Source: Sclerotinia nivalis
Taxonomy: Eukaryota; Ascomycota; Leotiomycetes; Helotiales; Sclerotiniaceae
Reading direction: 5' to 3'
NCBI GenBank assembly: GCA_029531795.1
Contig: JAPEIS010000005.1
Location: 1,858,001-1,922,000 of the forward strand
DNA length: 64,000 nt
Of this stretch, positions 23,560 to 35,556 are shown in pieces. The notes under the pieces were generated by a model. That model had not been told where the DNA came from. It ran no database searches and saw only the letters and a program-made list of their open reading frames with translations. Position numbers and translations under genes: made by a program. Numbering within the stretch: the first letter of the stretch is position 1; the number at the start of each line of letters is the position of its first letter.

Positions 23560-25167
23560 CTACCACAGTTCATCCGGCTCATCATAATTGTGTTTCCTCC
23601 TCGCAATCCTTGCCTCAGCCTGCTCTTCATGGTATCTCTTTTTGGTAGCAGATGGCATCTCCGGTGGCATATAAGATTTTATAACCCATTTGTGATCTCC
23701 GTGGTCGGGTCCAACTCGAGGTTCATCATATGGACTTATTTCTGGAGGTTGATACTCCATTCTTGACCCCTGTCTTTGACGCTGCGTAGCAAGTTCTTGT
23801 TGTGCTTCTTGTAGTTGTTGAATGTGCGGATTTCCGGCATCTGTGGAGGTAAGAGATGGAACTCTTTGCAGAGGATGATATGTGGGTGATAGATAGTTAG
23901 ATTGATGGTATTCACCTGGGCTGCGGGGATAAGAGGAGGGATAAGTTGGACTGAGGCGTTGGATATGATTTTGGTTGTTACCTGAACTCGTCGTGTTTCC
24001 TCTAAGGCCGCGTAGGCTCTTGAGACTGGAGGTAAATGATAGAGGAGATTTTGGAATGGTCGGAGGAGGTGGGAAGTAAATGCCGTTGTTGCTGGTTTTG
24101 CTACCTTGTCTTTGTCGATCTCGAGGAGAGTTACCTTTTGGAAAGGTAAATGTAGTAGGAGAGCTGTTTGCGGTAAAGAATGGATTCCGGCTTTGTCGAA
24201 ATCCAACATGATAAGGGTATTGACAACGAGGAGGGTTTTCGAGCGTACGCCGTCGTCGTGAGCGAATGAAGTATATTGCTAGGGAAACGCATATAAGAAC
24301 GAAGGGAATGGTGAGGGATAGAGCGAGTATGAGTCCTAGTTTGTGGTCTTTCTTATCGCCTTCTATAATTGGCATCGTGGAGGTTATGTTGAAGGTATGT
24401 GATGCGATAAATTGAGTTGTTGGTATGGTATCATTGCCATTGTCGCTGAGAGTGCCGGGTTGCTGGCGACTTGTCAGTATGCCTGATCTGAGGGTATTTG
24501 TTCAGAAACTCCAGGTTCAAAAGCATAACGAAACAAGTGCGATCCGTTCATCCTTTTGAGCACTTTTATCGACCAAAGTATTGACACATGGAAAGAAATA
24601 GGTCAATCCCCAAAATATGGTAGAAACAGACACACGTATAACACGGCTCTTTTTTGAACAGTCGATAGTATTCACAAGACTTATTACCTGTTCTCAAAAA
24701 CGCGCTTGTGGTTAAAAAACAAGTGATAATGACAACGATCTCGTAACTTGAGAATTCAAAAGATCAAATTAATTTGCTTACAAGTAATAGATAGAACACA
24801 GGAGACGCAGAGAGTGAAAATGCGTAGGTCTGAACCGTCCAATTTAGTGACGTGACCGACCCATCATATAATTCTGCGATGTGGGCATTAGTAAAAATCA
24901 ATGGTCACAACGATGAGGAAGAATTGCAGTACCTAAAAGGGCCGGACCCTTAGAGTATCCATTTCCATCCGAGTTTTGATTCCATAACGCGATTGTATAG
25001 TTATTAAGGCTCGTTTCCCATGATAAAGTCTGCTGGGTCCCGATCATCCATAACGGATTTTGAGTCGCCCCTGCACTCGGATTGAGAAACTCTCCTAAAA
25101 ATGGCATTGATGATGAGGTTGCCAGCACCATATCAACAAGAACGAGCCAACGCAGCATTAAATGCAT
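23560..25167 (-). CDS. Predicted secreted-end, single-pass membrane protein of unknown function
   Basis: Built from several exons. Exon 1 is 25167-24933: an N-terminal hydrophobic signal, then NPLWMIGTQQTLSWETSLNNYTIALW. Exon 2 is 24873-24782 and gives SLNWTVQTYAFSL; intron 1 has a clear TTACTAAT branch and GCAG acceptor. A small exon, tentatively 24704-24688 (17 nt), joins exon 4, 24487-23560, which supplies FNIT, a membrane helix (LGLILALSLTIPFVLICVSLAIYF region) and a basic RSRRRR stop-transfer. A long Pro/Ser/Gln-rich cytosolic tail ends in a conserved-looking charged end (DEPDELW). The ectodomain pattern LSW...NWTVQTY...FNIT matches a family of fungal membrane proteins with Ser/Pro-rich tails that I cannot name. 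The gene is likely real, but the exon 2-4 junctions are inference. Confidence 0.62.
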
Positions 25168-28087
25168 AACTCTTGTGTGCCGAATGCAGATTCATAGCGC
25201 GCAACTGTCATTATAAAGAAAGAACACGGAAAAATAGGATTTGGTTCTGCGTTACCATACCATTCTATATATCACAAAGAAGAGCAAATGGCTTGGGCTA
25301 GACCTTGCATACTTAAAATCTCTCATGTCTACTTAGATTGAGCCATGGGGGCTTTTTAATGAAAAAGGCAAAAATTGCAGGCATCATTGCGAGTATCAGC
25401 GGGATGACACCACGGCAAATCAGTGGCATTTGCCTCAACCAAACTGTCGGGTCCTGTCCAAAGTCTATGAACTCTTGATTGGCGCGGATCAAACAATCAC
25501 TAAGCGCGTACGACTTTTACTATTGGGTGTAGACGACCCCAGTATATTGAATGCATGAAACAACAAAAAGCCTATCAAAATGACCAAGAAATAGAGTAGA
25601 AGGGGGTCAAAAAGAGGCGTTTGACTGCCATTTACCCGGCAAAAAGCATCGTTGCGCTTATATGAATAATGTGATTGGGCGCCAAATGCGAAGGTTGGCG
25701 TATTTTACGTAGAAAAGTAAGAACCATTCCGGGGAAAGTAGCCTAGGGCGTTCGCTATCGCAGCAATCCTCTTCGTATTCCCTTCGAATACATATAAATG
25801 AGAACCGTTTCTTCATCGGCCAGACGTTTTCAGTAGACAAGAAGTGTTCAAGAAAGGTCTGAGGGTCTGAGAGCAGGACGCCTGGGAAATTGCAGAGAGA
25901 AGAATGGGGATAATTCAACGTTACAGCAAAGAGGGGAAATGGGAAAACGGAAACAAAGGCCATTTAGGAAGGTGGAAAACGTTATTAACTCTCCATAAAC
26001 AGATATACCTATCACCAATAGAAAAGTTTTACAATAATCTAAACCCCTGCAGTAAGAAAGTCCGTTGATCACATGCATCTAGACTGTGGGTGGATACCGT
26101 TCGCTTCGCACGTGCCATGCCCCTCCTCACCACAACCCACTCATTTTTTGATGTGTTTCATCTCTTGTCACTACATCCACGACCATCATTCATTCCATTT
26201 CGATAGACATTGACTCGAGGCGGTAATTTGGATGTGATGATATGCCAATCGCCATATAGAGTGGAAGTTTATCCGCGGACCGTCGCCTCTGTTGATAAGA
26301 ACGTACATTCCTTTACCACAAGGCTTTTTCGTAATCGAGGCATCTGACATCCAACGTTGACAAGACATCATCCGCCCAGTTTCAACAGGACGATCAGAGT
26401 TGGAAGAATTAGAAGACGGTAAACATTGATCTAATCTAGCGTTTCTTTCTATTCTCCTCTTCCGGGGTACTCGCATCTATCTTACTCAATGACCACCCTT
26501 GTATTGCTCCTCAGGAGTGTGTGCTGAGTCTTTGACTTTCATACGTGTATTGAAGCGGCTATTCTGACAAGATCAAATTATGAACGCTTAGGCGCCTCGC
26601 GACTGAAATCCTGATTCGATGTACGTCCTCTTCTTGTTGCCGATTTTCATTTACATATTCCCTCCCTATTGAAGACCTGTACACATCTAATTGGTTACTT
26701 AACCCAGGGTGTCCAGTAATCGGGACTAGCAGATTGTATACGGACTTTCAATGATCGAAAGGCTTTGAACATTTGAATCCAATTCGATGTTTCAAATACC
26801 CCGAAAATTCCGGTTGTCAAATGATTTAAATGTTCCAAATAGATTCAAGGATCCAAAAGCTTTTCATTGTTGGACTGGCAGTCCGGACTATTGGATATCC
26901 TGACTTAAGCGGCACCCAAGCCTACCGTTATACGCACTCACGAATTTTACCAGAAAAGTTAAAGGTGTACAGGTGTAGCTTTATTTTCAGATTCATCAAG
27001 TGTGAAGAGTTCAACATCATCACAATAATAAGTGATACAATCATCATGAGATGAATCACTTTTCGGCTAAAGAATTGGTGGGTTATGCCGGCGCAAACAG
27101 ATTGGCATTCTAGTCAATTGGTCTCGTCGTATTGGTTCTGTGCAGTTTGAGGACTTCGTTTTCAGCTGCGCTTTGGTTTGGTTTTTCACTCTGGTCAATT
27201 TCGACCTAAGTATAATCCTATCTCTTTGTGAGAAGTCAATCTCACCACACTACTCAAGCCGGGAGTATGTGATTTAGTACCTACCTACCTCCCTGCTTAC
27301 CCATATCAGCAATACACGTTTCCTTTACTCATGGTCTTTTTTTGCAGCAAAGTGCAGCCACTAATCCTTGTGCCTCACTGGCTGTTAAATCACACGCAGC
27401 CGACGAGTTCTCTTTTAAAAGATGATGACATGGTCAAGTCTCATCCGGCGAAGTCGTCTCAGCTCCGCGAATTTGAGCAAACACAGCAAACACAGTCGAC
27501 TTCATTTATACTTCAAAGTAAGCTCGCTTCTCCAACAACAAACATAGTCCAGATGGCTTAGTGGTAGCGCACTGGGTTTTTCACATCCCCTCAAACGGGA
27601 CCTCTGCTTAATGTCCGAAGACTTTGTTTATTGGATAACTCAGTTCGTCTGGTTTGATTTCTATCTTCGATGATGCTCTACCTAGAAGAGATGGAATTTT
27701 TGCCATTTTTTTCTGCATTACTATATGTGAATTCTTTTGGCCTTCATTTCGCTGTGGTGCAATAAGAACAAGAGAACGCGAAGGGTAAATGAGTGAGTCG
27801 GTCTCCGAGCGAAACAAGCTCTACTCAGTACTCAGCCGACTCTCTTACTTGGTGACTTTCAGGCCTGGTCTTGGATGGTGCGATTTTCTACAAGTGAATT
27901 CTTGGTCCATGGGTCGCAAAGTATCATTTAGTCAACTTTTGATGATGCCAAATATAAATATCGAATATCCAATTGTCGTAGTGGAAGCAAGAGCTGAAAA
28001 TGGGAATAACGTAAAATGCAATCAATTTTTTTACCGTTGACATGTCGAATATTTTCTTTCCATATTTTCTTTCAACATCCCGAAACA
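25168..28087. other. Gene-poor region
   Basis: 2.9 kb without a supportable protein gene. Minus frames at 25658-25963 and 26186-26476 and a plus frame at 27331-27561 have no recognised motifs. A tRNA-like fragment lies at about 27548-27576. Composition is ordinary, with no marked AT collapse that would shout repeat-induced mutation. Confidence 0.5.
27548..27576 (+). pseudogene. tRNA 5'-half-like fragment (A-box relic)
   Basis: TGGCTTAGTGG at 27554-27564 is a perfect Pol III A-box (TRGCNNARNGG), and the flanks TCCAGA...TAGCGCACTGGG look like the 5' half of a tRNA. No matching acceptor 3' strand, anticodon stem or T arm follows within 130 nt; only a weak GGTTTGATTTC is seen near 27650. It is read as a degenerate tRNA or tRNA-derived short element, not a working gene. 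Confidence 0.35.
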
Positions 28088-29653
28088 TCAAACTATCGCC
28101 CCTCCACCTCTCAACCACGCCCTAACCCATACTCTAACGCCCTTATCCCCTACTCCCTTCATGTCTACCCCTCTTCCCTTCAAGTCGCCCCTTCTCACAC
28201 CTTCCCAGATCCCACACGCTTCGTCATATTTCTTCCCACTCCAAAGCTCCCACATACAAATCCCCAACGCGTACAAATCATCTTCTTCCGTCGCTTTCCT
28301 ATCTCTTCCTTTAAACCACTGATTTACCCTGTTTGGAGACACTATCCTGCCATTGAGGATTGGTGTCCATTGCTCTTCCTGTTCATAGCCCTTTAAAGTT
28401 TGAGAAGAAGAATCCGAGATATATAGAGAGTCATGGAAGTTAGTAAGTTTAACGATGACTTGATCATTGGAATTTTCAGAAGCACAGAGCAGAAAGTTAG
28501 AAAGATGGATATCACCATGCACAATACCCTTTTCATGCAACTCAAGCACAATTTGACGCATAGATTCAGAGATTTTCTTGCGCCGCGTAGGTAGATATAA
28601 ACGTGGATTCAGGGGCGTTTCCTGCGAGAGTATGAGGCCTAGTTTGCCATTTACATCATTCGTGGCGTTTGGGGGAATGGAAACGGTTCCGTGTATAGTA
28701 ATGCCGGAGGAACCAGCTGCGAGATGCATATGTAATTCGCGGAGCGTGACGCCAGATTTATAGAGGAGGGAGTGCGAGTAGAAAAAGTGAAGGCTGGTTG
28801 TTAGGGTTGAGGCGAATGGAGTGGGGTTTATGAACGGGGTGATGGTTTACATGGGGTGGTTCGGAGGTGTCCAGTATGAGATGGCGTGAGAAGTGGAGTT
28901 GGAGACTTTGGAGTTATGAAGTTGAGGGGGCCAGTTTGTGGCTTCGAATTCCTGTGAGGAGTTGGACGTTCTCGGATGAGGAGGGGTTTTAAGTTTGTAT
29001 GTTATGAACGAGGAAGCTTCGTGATTGCAACTTTGGGATTGCAATGGAGTGCTAGTGATACCATCTTGTGATGATTCATCCAGAGCCCTTCGTCGATATG
29101 GCGAAAAATCTGTGCTATTCAGGATTTGAGATTGCCAAGATGCCATAGTGTTACTATACACCGCGTCGTCCCGCTGACAAACTGACCAGTTGTAACTATC
29201 GGCCGACTCTCGAGATACCATCACCGGGTATACTGTATTGCAAGGATTTGCAATAGACGCTTCATTACCATAATTTGGCATTGTTTTCTTCCATGCGGTA
29301 GGGTAATACTCTCCATCGTTCGCGACCAATGTAGGAGGAGGTAGCAGTGGAAACGATGGTGAAAGATCTGGAATTTCCATATCTGTATCGAGATCTCTCA
29401 ATGCTGATGGATGGGTACTGTAAGTCGACGAGACAAAGGGCACTCGATATTCTTCTCTCCCAGTCATCCAATCCATTGCCCAAGAAGACGATGACGAACG
29501 CGCAAGTAAATTAGAAGAATCCGCGAAATCCAAAAAACCCAAATCGCCGCTCAAGTTAAGGTCTTTCTCTGAAAGAGGCAGTTCTTCGAATCCAATGATT
29601 CCATGAGTGTTGTCAGGCTCCGTGTTGCTTGACATGGAAAATGAATGATCCAT
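28088..29653 (-). CDS. Protein kinase-like protein with substituted DFG Asp (putative pseudokinase)
   Basis: Exons 29653-28851 and 28793-28088 (57-nt intron, GTAAAC donor, CCCTAAC branch) give 502 residues. About 265 N-terminal residues are acidic and Ser/Thr-rich without known domain. The second exon carries a short kinase-like fold: TLRELHMHL (an alpha-C-like helix), then a hinge-like LGLILSQETP, the catalytic loop GIVHGDIHLSN (Asp362, Asn367), the magnesium-loop position VKLTNFHD with Asn386 where DFG Asp is expected, then DDLYALGICMWELWSGK (alpha-F). No glycine-rich loop or VAIK lysine is evident. The exon join is supported because the downstream frame stays open across the proposed acceptor and the upstream ORF ends exactly at ATG/TAA, where the donor lies. 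Activity is doubtful; the role is unknown. Two separate genes remain possible. Confidence 0.62.
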
Positions 29654-32600
29654 TTTTTGCTGTATTCTTCGGTATCGATAAATACTAGGAGTTCACTACG
29701 GGAAGTGAAGTTTGTGTTTTGACTTACTGGGTTTTAATGCATATGTGTAGTTTGCATTTGGAGCTGCGGCCGTAAAAATGACTTGCAAGAAGAGTTTTTC
29801 TTCTTCCAAGTAGTAGTGGCGAGATGTTTGTGGGTATTTGGGATCAAGGATTTACAGATGACCATTACACAATAATTTATGATGATTGTCGATCAATATA
29901 TAGTTACCAAGTAAACATATCAGTGAAACGGTAGGGTTGAGATGATTACCATGGTAAAGTTCTCTTAGAATCTTCGATTTTAAACTCAAATCTCTATTCC
30001 CCGAAGAATGCTTACCCCCTGTCCAGTGATTTGAAGTGGCTAAAACCGTGTTTACGAACCTTTGTTGAACCTTGGAACTTCCGGAACGTGTCAATGTACT
30101 ATTTAGCCACCATAATCGCGGGCAGCCTGTGACACTACTCACATATGCCCCTTCATTCCCCTTTTCTTCTGACTCCCAATCATCGCCTCCAGTTAACTTC
30201 CGTTGTCAATCTGTGACAACTGTACTGCTTTTTTGAGTCTAACTCGGGCAGCAACTGCAGCAGAGCAAGCATTATATCTACCACTTGCTGCTTGTGCATG
30301 AGCGCGCTGAGCAAATACTATGTGCAGCGAGGGATATGGGCAGGAAAGTCAATCGAACCAACCACAAATCACGAGTAGGAATTCAAAGAAGACGGATAGT
30401 ATAGGACGTTGTTCCCGGAATATTGGGTCTTGGGAGGTTGCGGAAATGAAGATTTTTCGTCGCCCGCGAGGTCGCTACCTTAGGTGTATTGTGTTAAAAG
30501 CTAGAAAAACTACTCAATTAGGATGGACCTTTTTATCGCAAGGCAATAAACGCGAAGGAAATGAAGATTCATATTGTCTAAGTGTTCGTGGGGAACTGGA
30601 ACTATCCTTTTTCTTGTCTCTAGTCCTGACAAACAACCAATCGTACTCCAAGACCAAATGAACCATTTACCATCGCCAAACAAAAACTCCCAAGCAAGAA
30701 CCAGACCTTTTCCTTTTTTGAACGCTCCATTTACCAGTATAAACTTTCCTTTGCTAATTTGTACTCCTTACTCTGTGCCTGATCTATGTATGTGAAAATA
30801 AAAATGGTATCAAAAATTTATTCATCCCAACTCGACCTCAATTCACATGCTCCTGATCTGCCTTCACAACTTCCCATCAAAGCGCGTTACAAGTCCAGCA
30901 GCACCGACCCAATATGAACTAAAACAAACCAAGCCCCCATCCGTCTCAACCTACTTGCTGCCTGCTCAGAAGACCACAGAAACGCTTTGAGTCGTCTCAG
31001 TATACATGGCTCCCGACCGTGGAGAAGTGATATTCTTGGAGACAAAAGGTGACTTTGATAGGATGTCATCGAGGTATATTGGGAGTGAGAGATCTTGCGT
31101 GCGATAGCAACTTGACATGAAGGAAGATCAATTAGAGTATGGCTTCAGGAAGTTTGGACCGAAGTAAAGATGAACGAAAAGAAAATGACAAAGGAAAAGA
31201 AGTGAAATGAGTGCAATGTCTGCGTGTAAAAGATTGTGATTCCACTCTTTTTTAAACTAATTGTAAGCATTGTTGCGGAACAATCGAGTGTAAGTAAGTG
31301 TAAAACGAACGTGTTGATAGTATAGTATAGTGTATGTGTTTAGTTTAGAAGTGTTTGCGAAAAACAACATCCTAGGATAGACTGTCAGTGTCTTTTTTTT
31401 TGGCAATAAAATGCTAGGATATACACAAATATTTACATACCGACGACTTAGATAACCCATTGGTCGGTTTGTTTGAGAATCACGAGAGCGAGGGCCTTGT
31501 CGACTGCTATTCGGCGCACTGCTGAAATTGTAAGTTGACCATGGAAGTGCGAGGTTGTATGCGAATGACTGGTAAGATTGGATGGTTCAGATTATCGAGA
31601 TATCCAAAGTAATGCCTTGCATGTATGTGACTGGGAGGGCTACCCTAATGTACGACTATCGGAAAGGGCAGGATCGATACACATGAAGCATTTCAGGGTA
31701 AACTTCGGCTGTCACATGTTCTCGTCGTAGAATTTAAGCTTACGACGGAATACTCATTTCCTGAGTGTTGGGTCTGAGAGAGGTGTTGGAATTCGAGATT
31801 GCTACTGTGATGGAAAGTTGGCAGATGCCAGCTTTAAAATATACGTCAATGGATAGAGAAAACCTCTGGAGTAGTCGGCCGCGAGAATGTCAGTATCCGC
31901 AGCTGGCCTGGCTATGAAGAATGAATTTTTCAAGCTTGTCGTGTACGCTTCTAGGCCCCTTTCATTTTTGAAAACTAAGCGAGTTACTTCACGGTTTGGA
32001 AAGTCTTAACAATTTGGACCCCTCGGGAATGGTCGGAGAAAAGGTGCAGCATTGTTCGTTGTGGTCCAAATCCTTCTACAACAATTCTCCCATCGTTTTG
32101 AAACACCAACACTCAGACAGTTAGAACTATAGAGGCTGGAATTTTGCCTGCGATAACCTTTCACTGACCAAAGCAACTCCAAAAAAATGACCGACACTTC
32201 AACCCTATGTTGAGTTACTCAGCCTTTGGTATAGCCTTAGCTCGGTTAGGTTAGACTAAAGAAATCAAGCGCCACTATTATTGGCAGCCACAACTCCTGA
32301 ACATTTCCAACATGTGAGTAAACAAGCAGACATTGAGCATTATTTGCAATATCAATGTGAATACAGCTTCTTCAGAAGAAACTATCACAGACATATTAGT
32401 GGCAACAGGCTTTACATCGAGTGGCAATTCAGCGATGCTTTTTCACGAGAGAATTTTTCCAGAAGGTTGGAAAGATTCAACCGGCTCTCGAAATAGATTC
32501 TCAAGATTTCGTCCATAGCCTGGACCAGAAGACAAGGGAATTACATGAAGCAAGGAATCCTTCCTACTTGAGAGCCTCACGAGGAAATGAAGAAACAATA

Positions 32601-33227
32601 CAGAATGAGAGAGTGTGTGCTTGAATGCTGCAAGAGACTCAGTTCGACCTGAGCATGACCAAAAAATCGGACTTTGCGGGCGCCTGCGATAAAGACTCTG
32701 TGCACTGTTGGCAGCACTGAATTGATTACGTTATCTGTTGAGGTCCAATCCGGTTAAAAAGCAAAATTTACGACCGCTGATTCAGCGCTTGCCGCTTGTT
32801 GACCGCGGTTGCTCTGTACTTGTCCTTCACTAACGATTCTTTTCACTGAAGAATTGCTTCGGTTGGATAATTGGTGGTTTGCAGTGTCTGTTTGATTTCA
32901 TAAATTTTGCTTGCCTGTACCAAGATCCAGTGATCTATCGGTCAAAACGGCCAATAACTGAAAGTACCGCAATTGCGCAGCATGGACACATTTATCTGGC
33001 CAATGTGGGTAATCTATGTTATGGTTTACTAAGAGCCGTATATAGTGAGCTAGGTCTCCTACCCCTCAAGCAATTGATAGTGAAGCCAAATTATCTATCT
33101 GCTGAGGTTGAAAGTTAGTAGTGCGGAATTCCTCATTTCATAAACTTTTCCTTTCTTCACTCATTCGAACACTCATTTGCATTGTCGCCACTAATTAGTG
33201 GCCAAATCCTAATCTCACACCTTCAAC
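29654..33227. other. Long gene-poor region upstream of SUR7-like gene
   Basis: 3.6 kb without a supportable gene. Frames at 30320-30661, 32281-32496 and 32879-33118 mostly begin at non-ATG codons and lack family resemblance. A short stretch at 32281-32518 shows an intron-like GTGAGT...ATACAG signal (about 32315-32364) between two open blocks and may be a gene relic. Confidence 0.45.
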
Positions 33228-34238
33228 ATGTCCGGACGTGGTGCATGGAGACCGATGAGTAAGTCTTCACATGTTGTTGTAAGACTCAGGCTGACTTTAG
33301 TTCTCATAGACCCGAAGAACATTACTGTTCGAGCTTCGGTATGGATAATCGGAGCCATTCCATTTTTCACCTTTTCAGGTAAGCACAATCACCTTTTTCT
33401 TGCCCGATGCATTAATATATATGCCTGAGCTAACGTATTGATTCTTAGCCATGTCGATCGCCGGATCTGCGACGACAACGCCAGGAATGGAGAATATCTT
33501 CATCGGGCAGATTGCTAAGGTCGGCACCGATGGATCTAAAATTGGTGGATTGAGGTTTGGCTATATGGGTTTGTGGAGATCGTCTCCCAGCTGTGCGAAA
33601 CGCCCACTAACAAACTATCAGGTCTCTGTGCCTATGTGGGAGTGGAAGGAAGTAACGGAGATACATTCAAGAATACAAACGGCTTTCAATGTATAGGCAA
33701 ACAGTATGATCAGTCACCCGATGAGATTGCCGCAACACTACATGTCGACGCAAATATCGTACAGTTAGGACAAAAGTTGCAGAACGACATATCCATTTTC
33801 ATGCCTATGGTGGCTTTAGCCCTGTTTCTTTTAGGATTCCTCGTTGACACCTTTGCATGGCTCTTCGCAGGTCTAGGAAAACCTGTTGGCAAGGCTGGTA
33901 TGATAGCTATGCCATTTTTGTGGGCAGCTGTTGCCACCAGTCTTGGTGCAGCATATACCCTCACTGTTTCCGTCAACGCAATCAATACAGTACTGGGAGA
34001 TGCGGCCGTAGGATGTTCTGCAAACGTACAAATTGAACAAGGCAAAACACTCGAAGGACTTCAATGGGCTGCATTTGCCTTCGCTCTACTCTTCGCATTC
34101 GGTATCTACATGGTTACTAGAGACACTATGTATGGATTTAACATTGCTCCTCGTGCTAGATCTCGCGGAAGAAGAATGGAGGATACGTACCCCGATGTGT
34201 ACTCCGAAGGGGAGCGATCATTGAGTTACGAGAGATAA
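33228..34238 (+). CDS. SUR7/PalI family tetraspan membrane protein
   Basis: Exons 33228-33258, 33310-33378, 33449-33568 and 33622-34238 (introns of 51, 70 and 53 nt) give 278 residues. A first membrane helix lies in ASVWIIGAIPFFTFSAMSIAG, and a claudin-like GLCAYVGVEG motif falls just after intron 3. Helices two to four are in IFMPMVALALFLLGFLVDTFAW, AGMIAMPFLWAAVATSLGAAYTL and the LQWAAFAFALLFAFGIYMV run. The tail is basic and then acidic. The arrangement matches SUR7/PalI proteins, which mark eisosomes or the cortex and affect wall synthesis and pH sensing. The start is fixed by a 10-codon first exon whose last codon is completed by intron 1 splicing (ATG A/AC). Which subfamily member it is cannot be said. 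Confidence 0.85.
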
Positions 34239-34679
34239 GTATAGAATTGATGTACGAACCCTTGTGTAAATTAAAACCACGATGTCATTGGCATGATGAG
34301 CCACCGCATGTTATAAGGGGAATACAGGCGCGTGGCGTGGGCGTTTATGAGGTGTATAAATATTTCTGTTTGGGTAGATGTTTTGATGTTATGCTTTTCT
34401 ACTTCTGCTAGTCAGCTAGAACGATATGATTTAATTTGCGTTATGCTCTTTTTTTCTCGAATAGTCCTCTTTCCGGTTCAAACAATCTATGCGCCTCAAT
34501 GACTACATATGGGTTACGCGGTTCATTCATAGATTGAATAACCTTATTGTATGCTTGGATGGAGTCACAAACATACGAAATCGTCTGAATACCTATCATT
34601 TCCTCAAATACAGCCCCCAAGATCAAACTCAAACCCCAACAAGGGTGATCTACTTGCTCATGTATACCCAGTAGCAACA
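34239..34679. other. Short intergenic region
   Basis: 440 nt between two + genes. A minus frame at 34441-34680 starts at a non-ATG codon and is judged spurious. Confidence 0.5.
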
Positions 34680-35084
34680 ATGCCTCACGACGCCCTACTA
34701 ACGAGCCCTATCGCCCGCGATGAACCCACCTCTGTTATCAAGGCATGCTGTGTGCGCAGAAGTCACCAGCCAACGGAAATTGTATACAAGGGAACGAATG
34801 CCGTTATCAGTTTCGGAGCTGTTACCAACCGTACCGATACTCGCACCAACGAAACCGAATGCGGTACTTGCAATGGTTTTGGGGACTCTGGTGGTAAGCC
34901 GTGCCTAGAATGTAGATGCAGCGTGGCGAGAGATGTAGAATACAAGGGAAAAACTGGGAGCTTAGTCTTTGTAGACTCAAAGATTACACTGGGGGCGTCG
35001 GAAGCTTTTAAGGAGATATTTGGGAAAGGCTATACCGAGAAGGCTAAGCCCAAGGTTCCTCAAAAAAAGGGGTTCCGGGTCTAA
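34680..35084 (+). CDS. Small CxxC-repeat protein of unknown function
   Basis: A 134-residue single-exon frame from an ATG at 34680. The middle holds the paired motif CGTCNGFGDSGGKPCLEC (two CxxC pairs with Gly spacing), like half of a DnaJ-type zinc centre, followed by RCSVARDVEYKGKTG. The C-terminal tail is Lys/Pro-rich. There is no signal peptide or membrane segment. The four Cys could bind one zinc. The preceding frame is open further upstream, but only from a non-ATG codon, so this start was kept. No named family is recognised; the zinc-knuckle reading is inference from Cys spacing. Confidence 0.6.
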   Translation: MPHDALLTSPIARDEPTSVIKACCVRRSHQPTEIVYKGTNAVISFGAVTNRTDTRTNETECGTCNGFGDSGGKPCLECRCSVARDVEYKGKTGSLVFVDSKITLGASEAFKEIFGKGYTEKAKPKVPQKKGFRV

Positions 35085-35556
35085 GAGCACTGGAACCTAG
35101 GATAGTTTCAGCTCCCCTTTCACACGCTTACACATATTCCATAGTAATTTGGAATGAATCAATGCAAGTTTTTCAAATATAACTGTTACAGAAGCAACTA
35201 TGGACCGTAAAGATGCCATATGAACCCCAAGATGATGATTCTAAATCCGGACATGAAGTAAAAGATGTAAGACAGATATCACTCGAACCACCATACGACT
35301 GAACTTGGCAAGCATTATGGTAATGCAACAAATCGATTTTGTGATAGTATTGAAATATATCGGCAATCGATCACGATGTTAAATGAATGTTGAAGGATGT
35401 TGATGTTGTTCATCGGATGTTAAAAAGCTCCTGCCAAGAACGACGAGGCTGAATACCAGCCTCGTTTTGATTGGTCGAGGCTTGACAACCCATCGCTCAT
35501 ATTGTAACTCTAATAAGTGCATCAACCAGCTCTCATGACAACTTATCATCAACAAT
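35085..35556. other. Intergenic region
   Basis: 472 nt between the CxxC protein and the Vps38-like gene; nothing recognised. Confidence 0.5.

Noticed and set aside
32879..33118. 79-codon frame as a small gene
   Set aside because: It starts at a non-ATG codon and has no recognisable motif.
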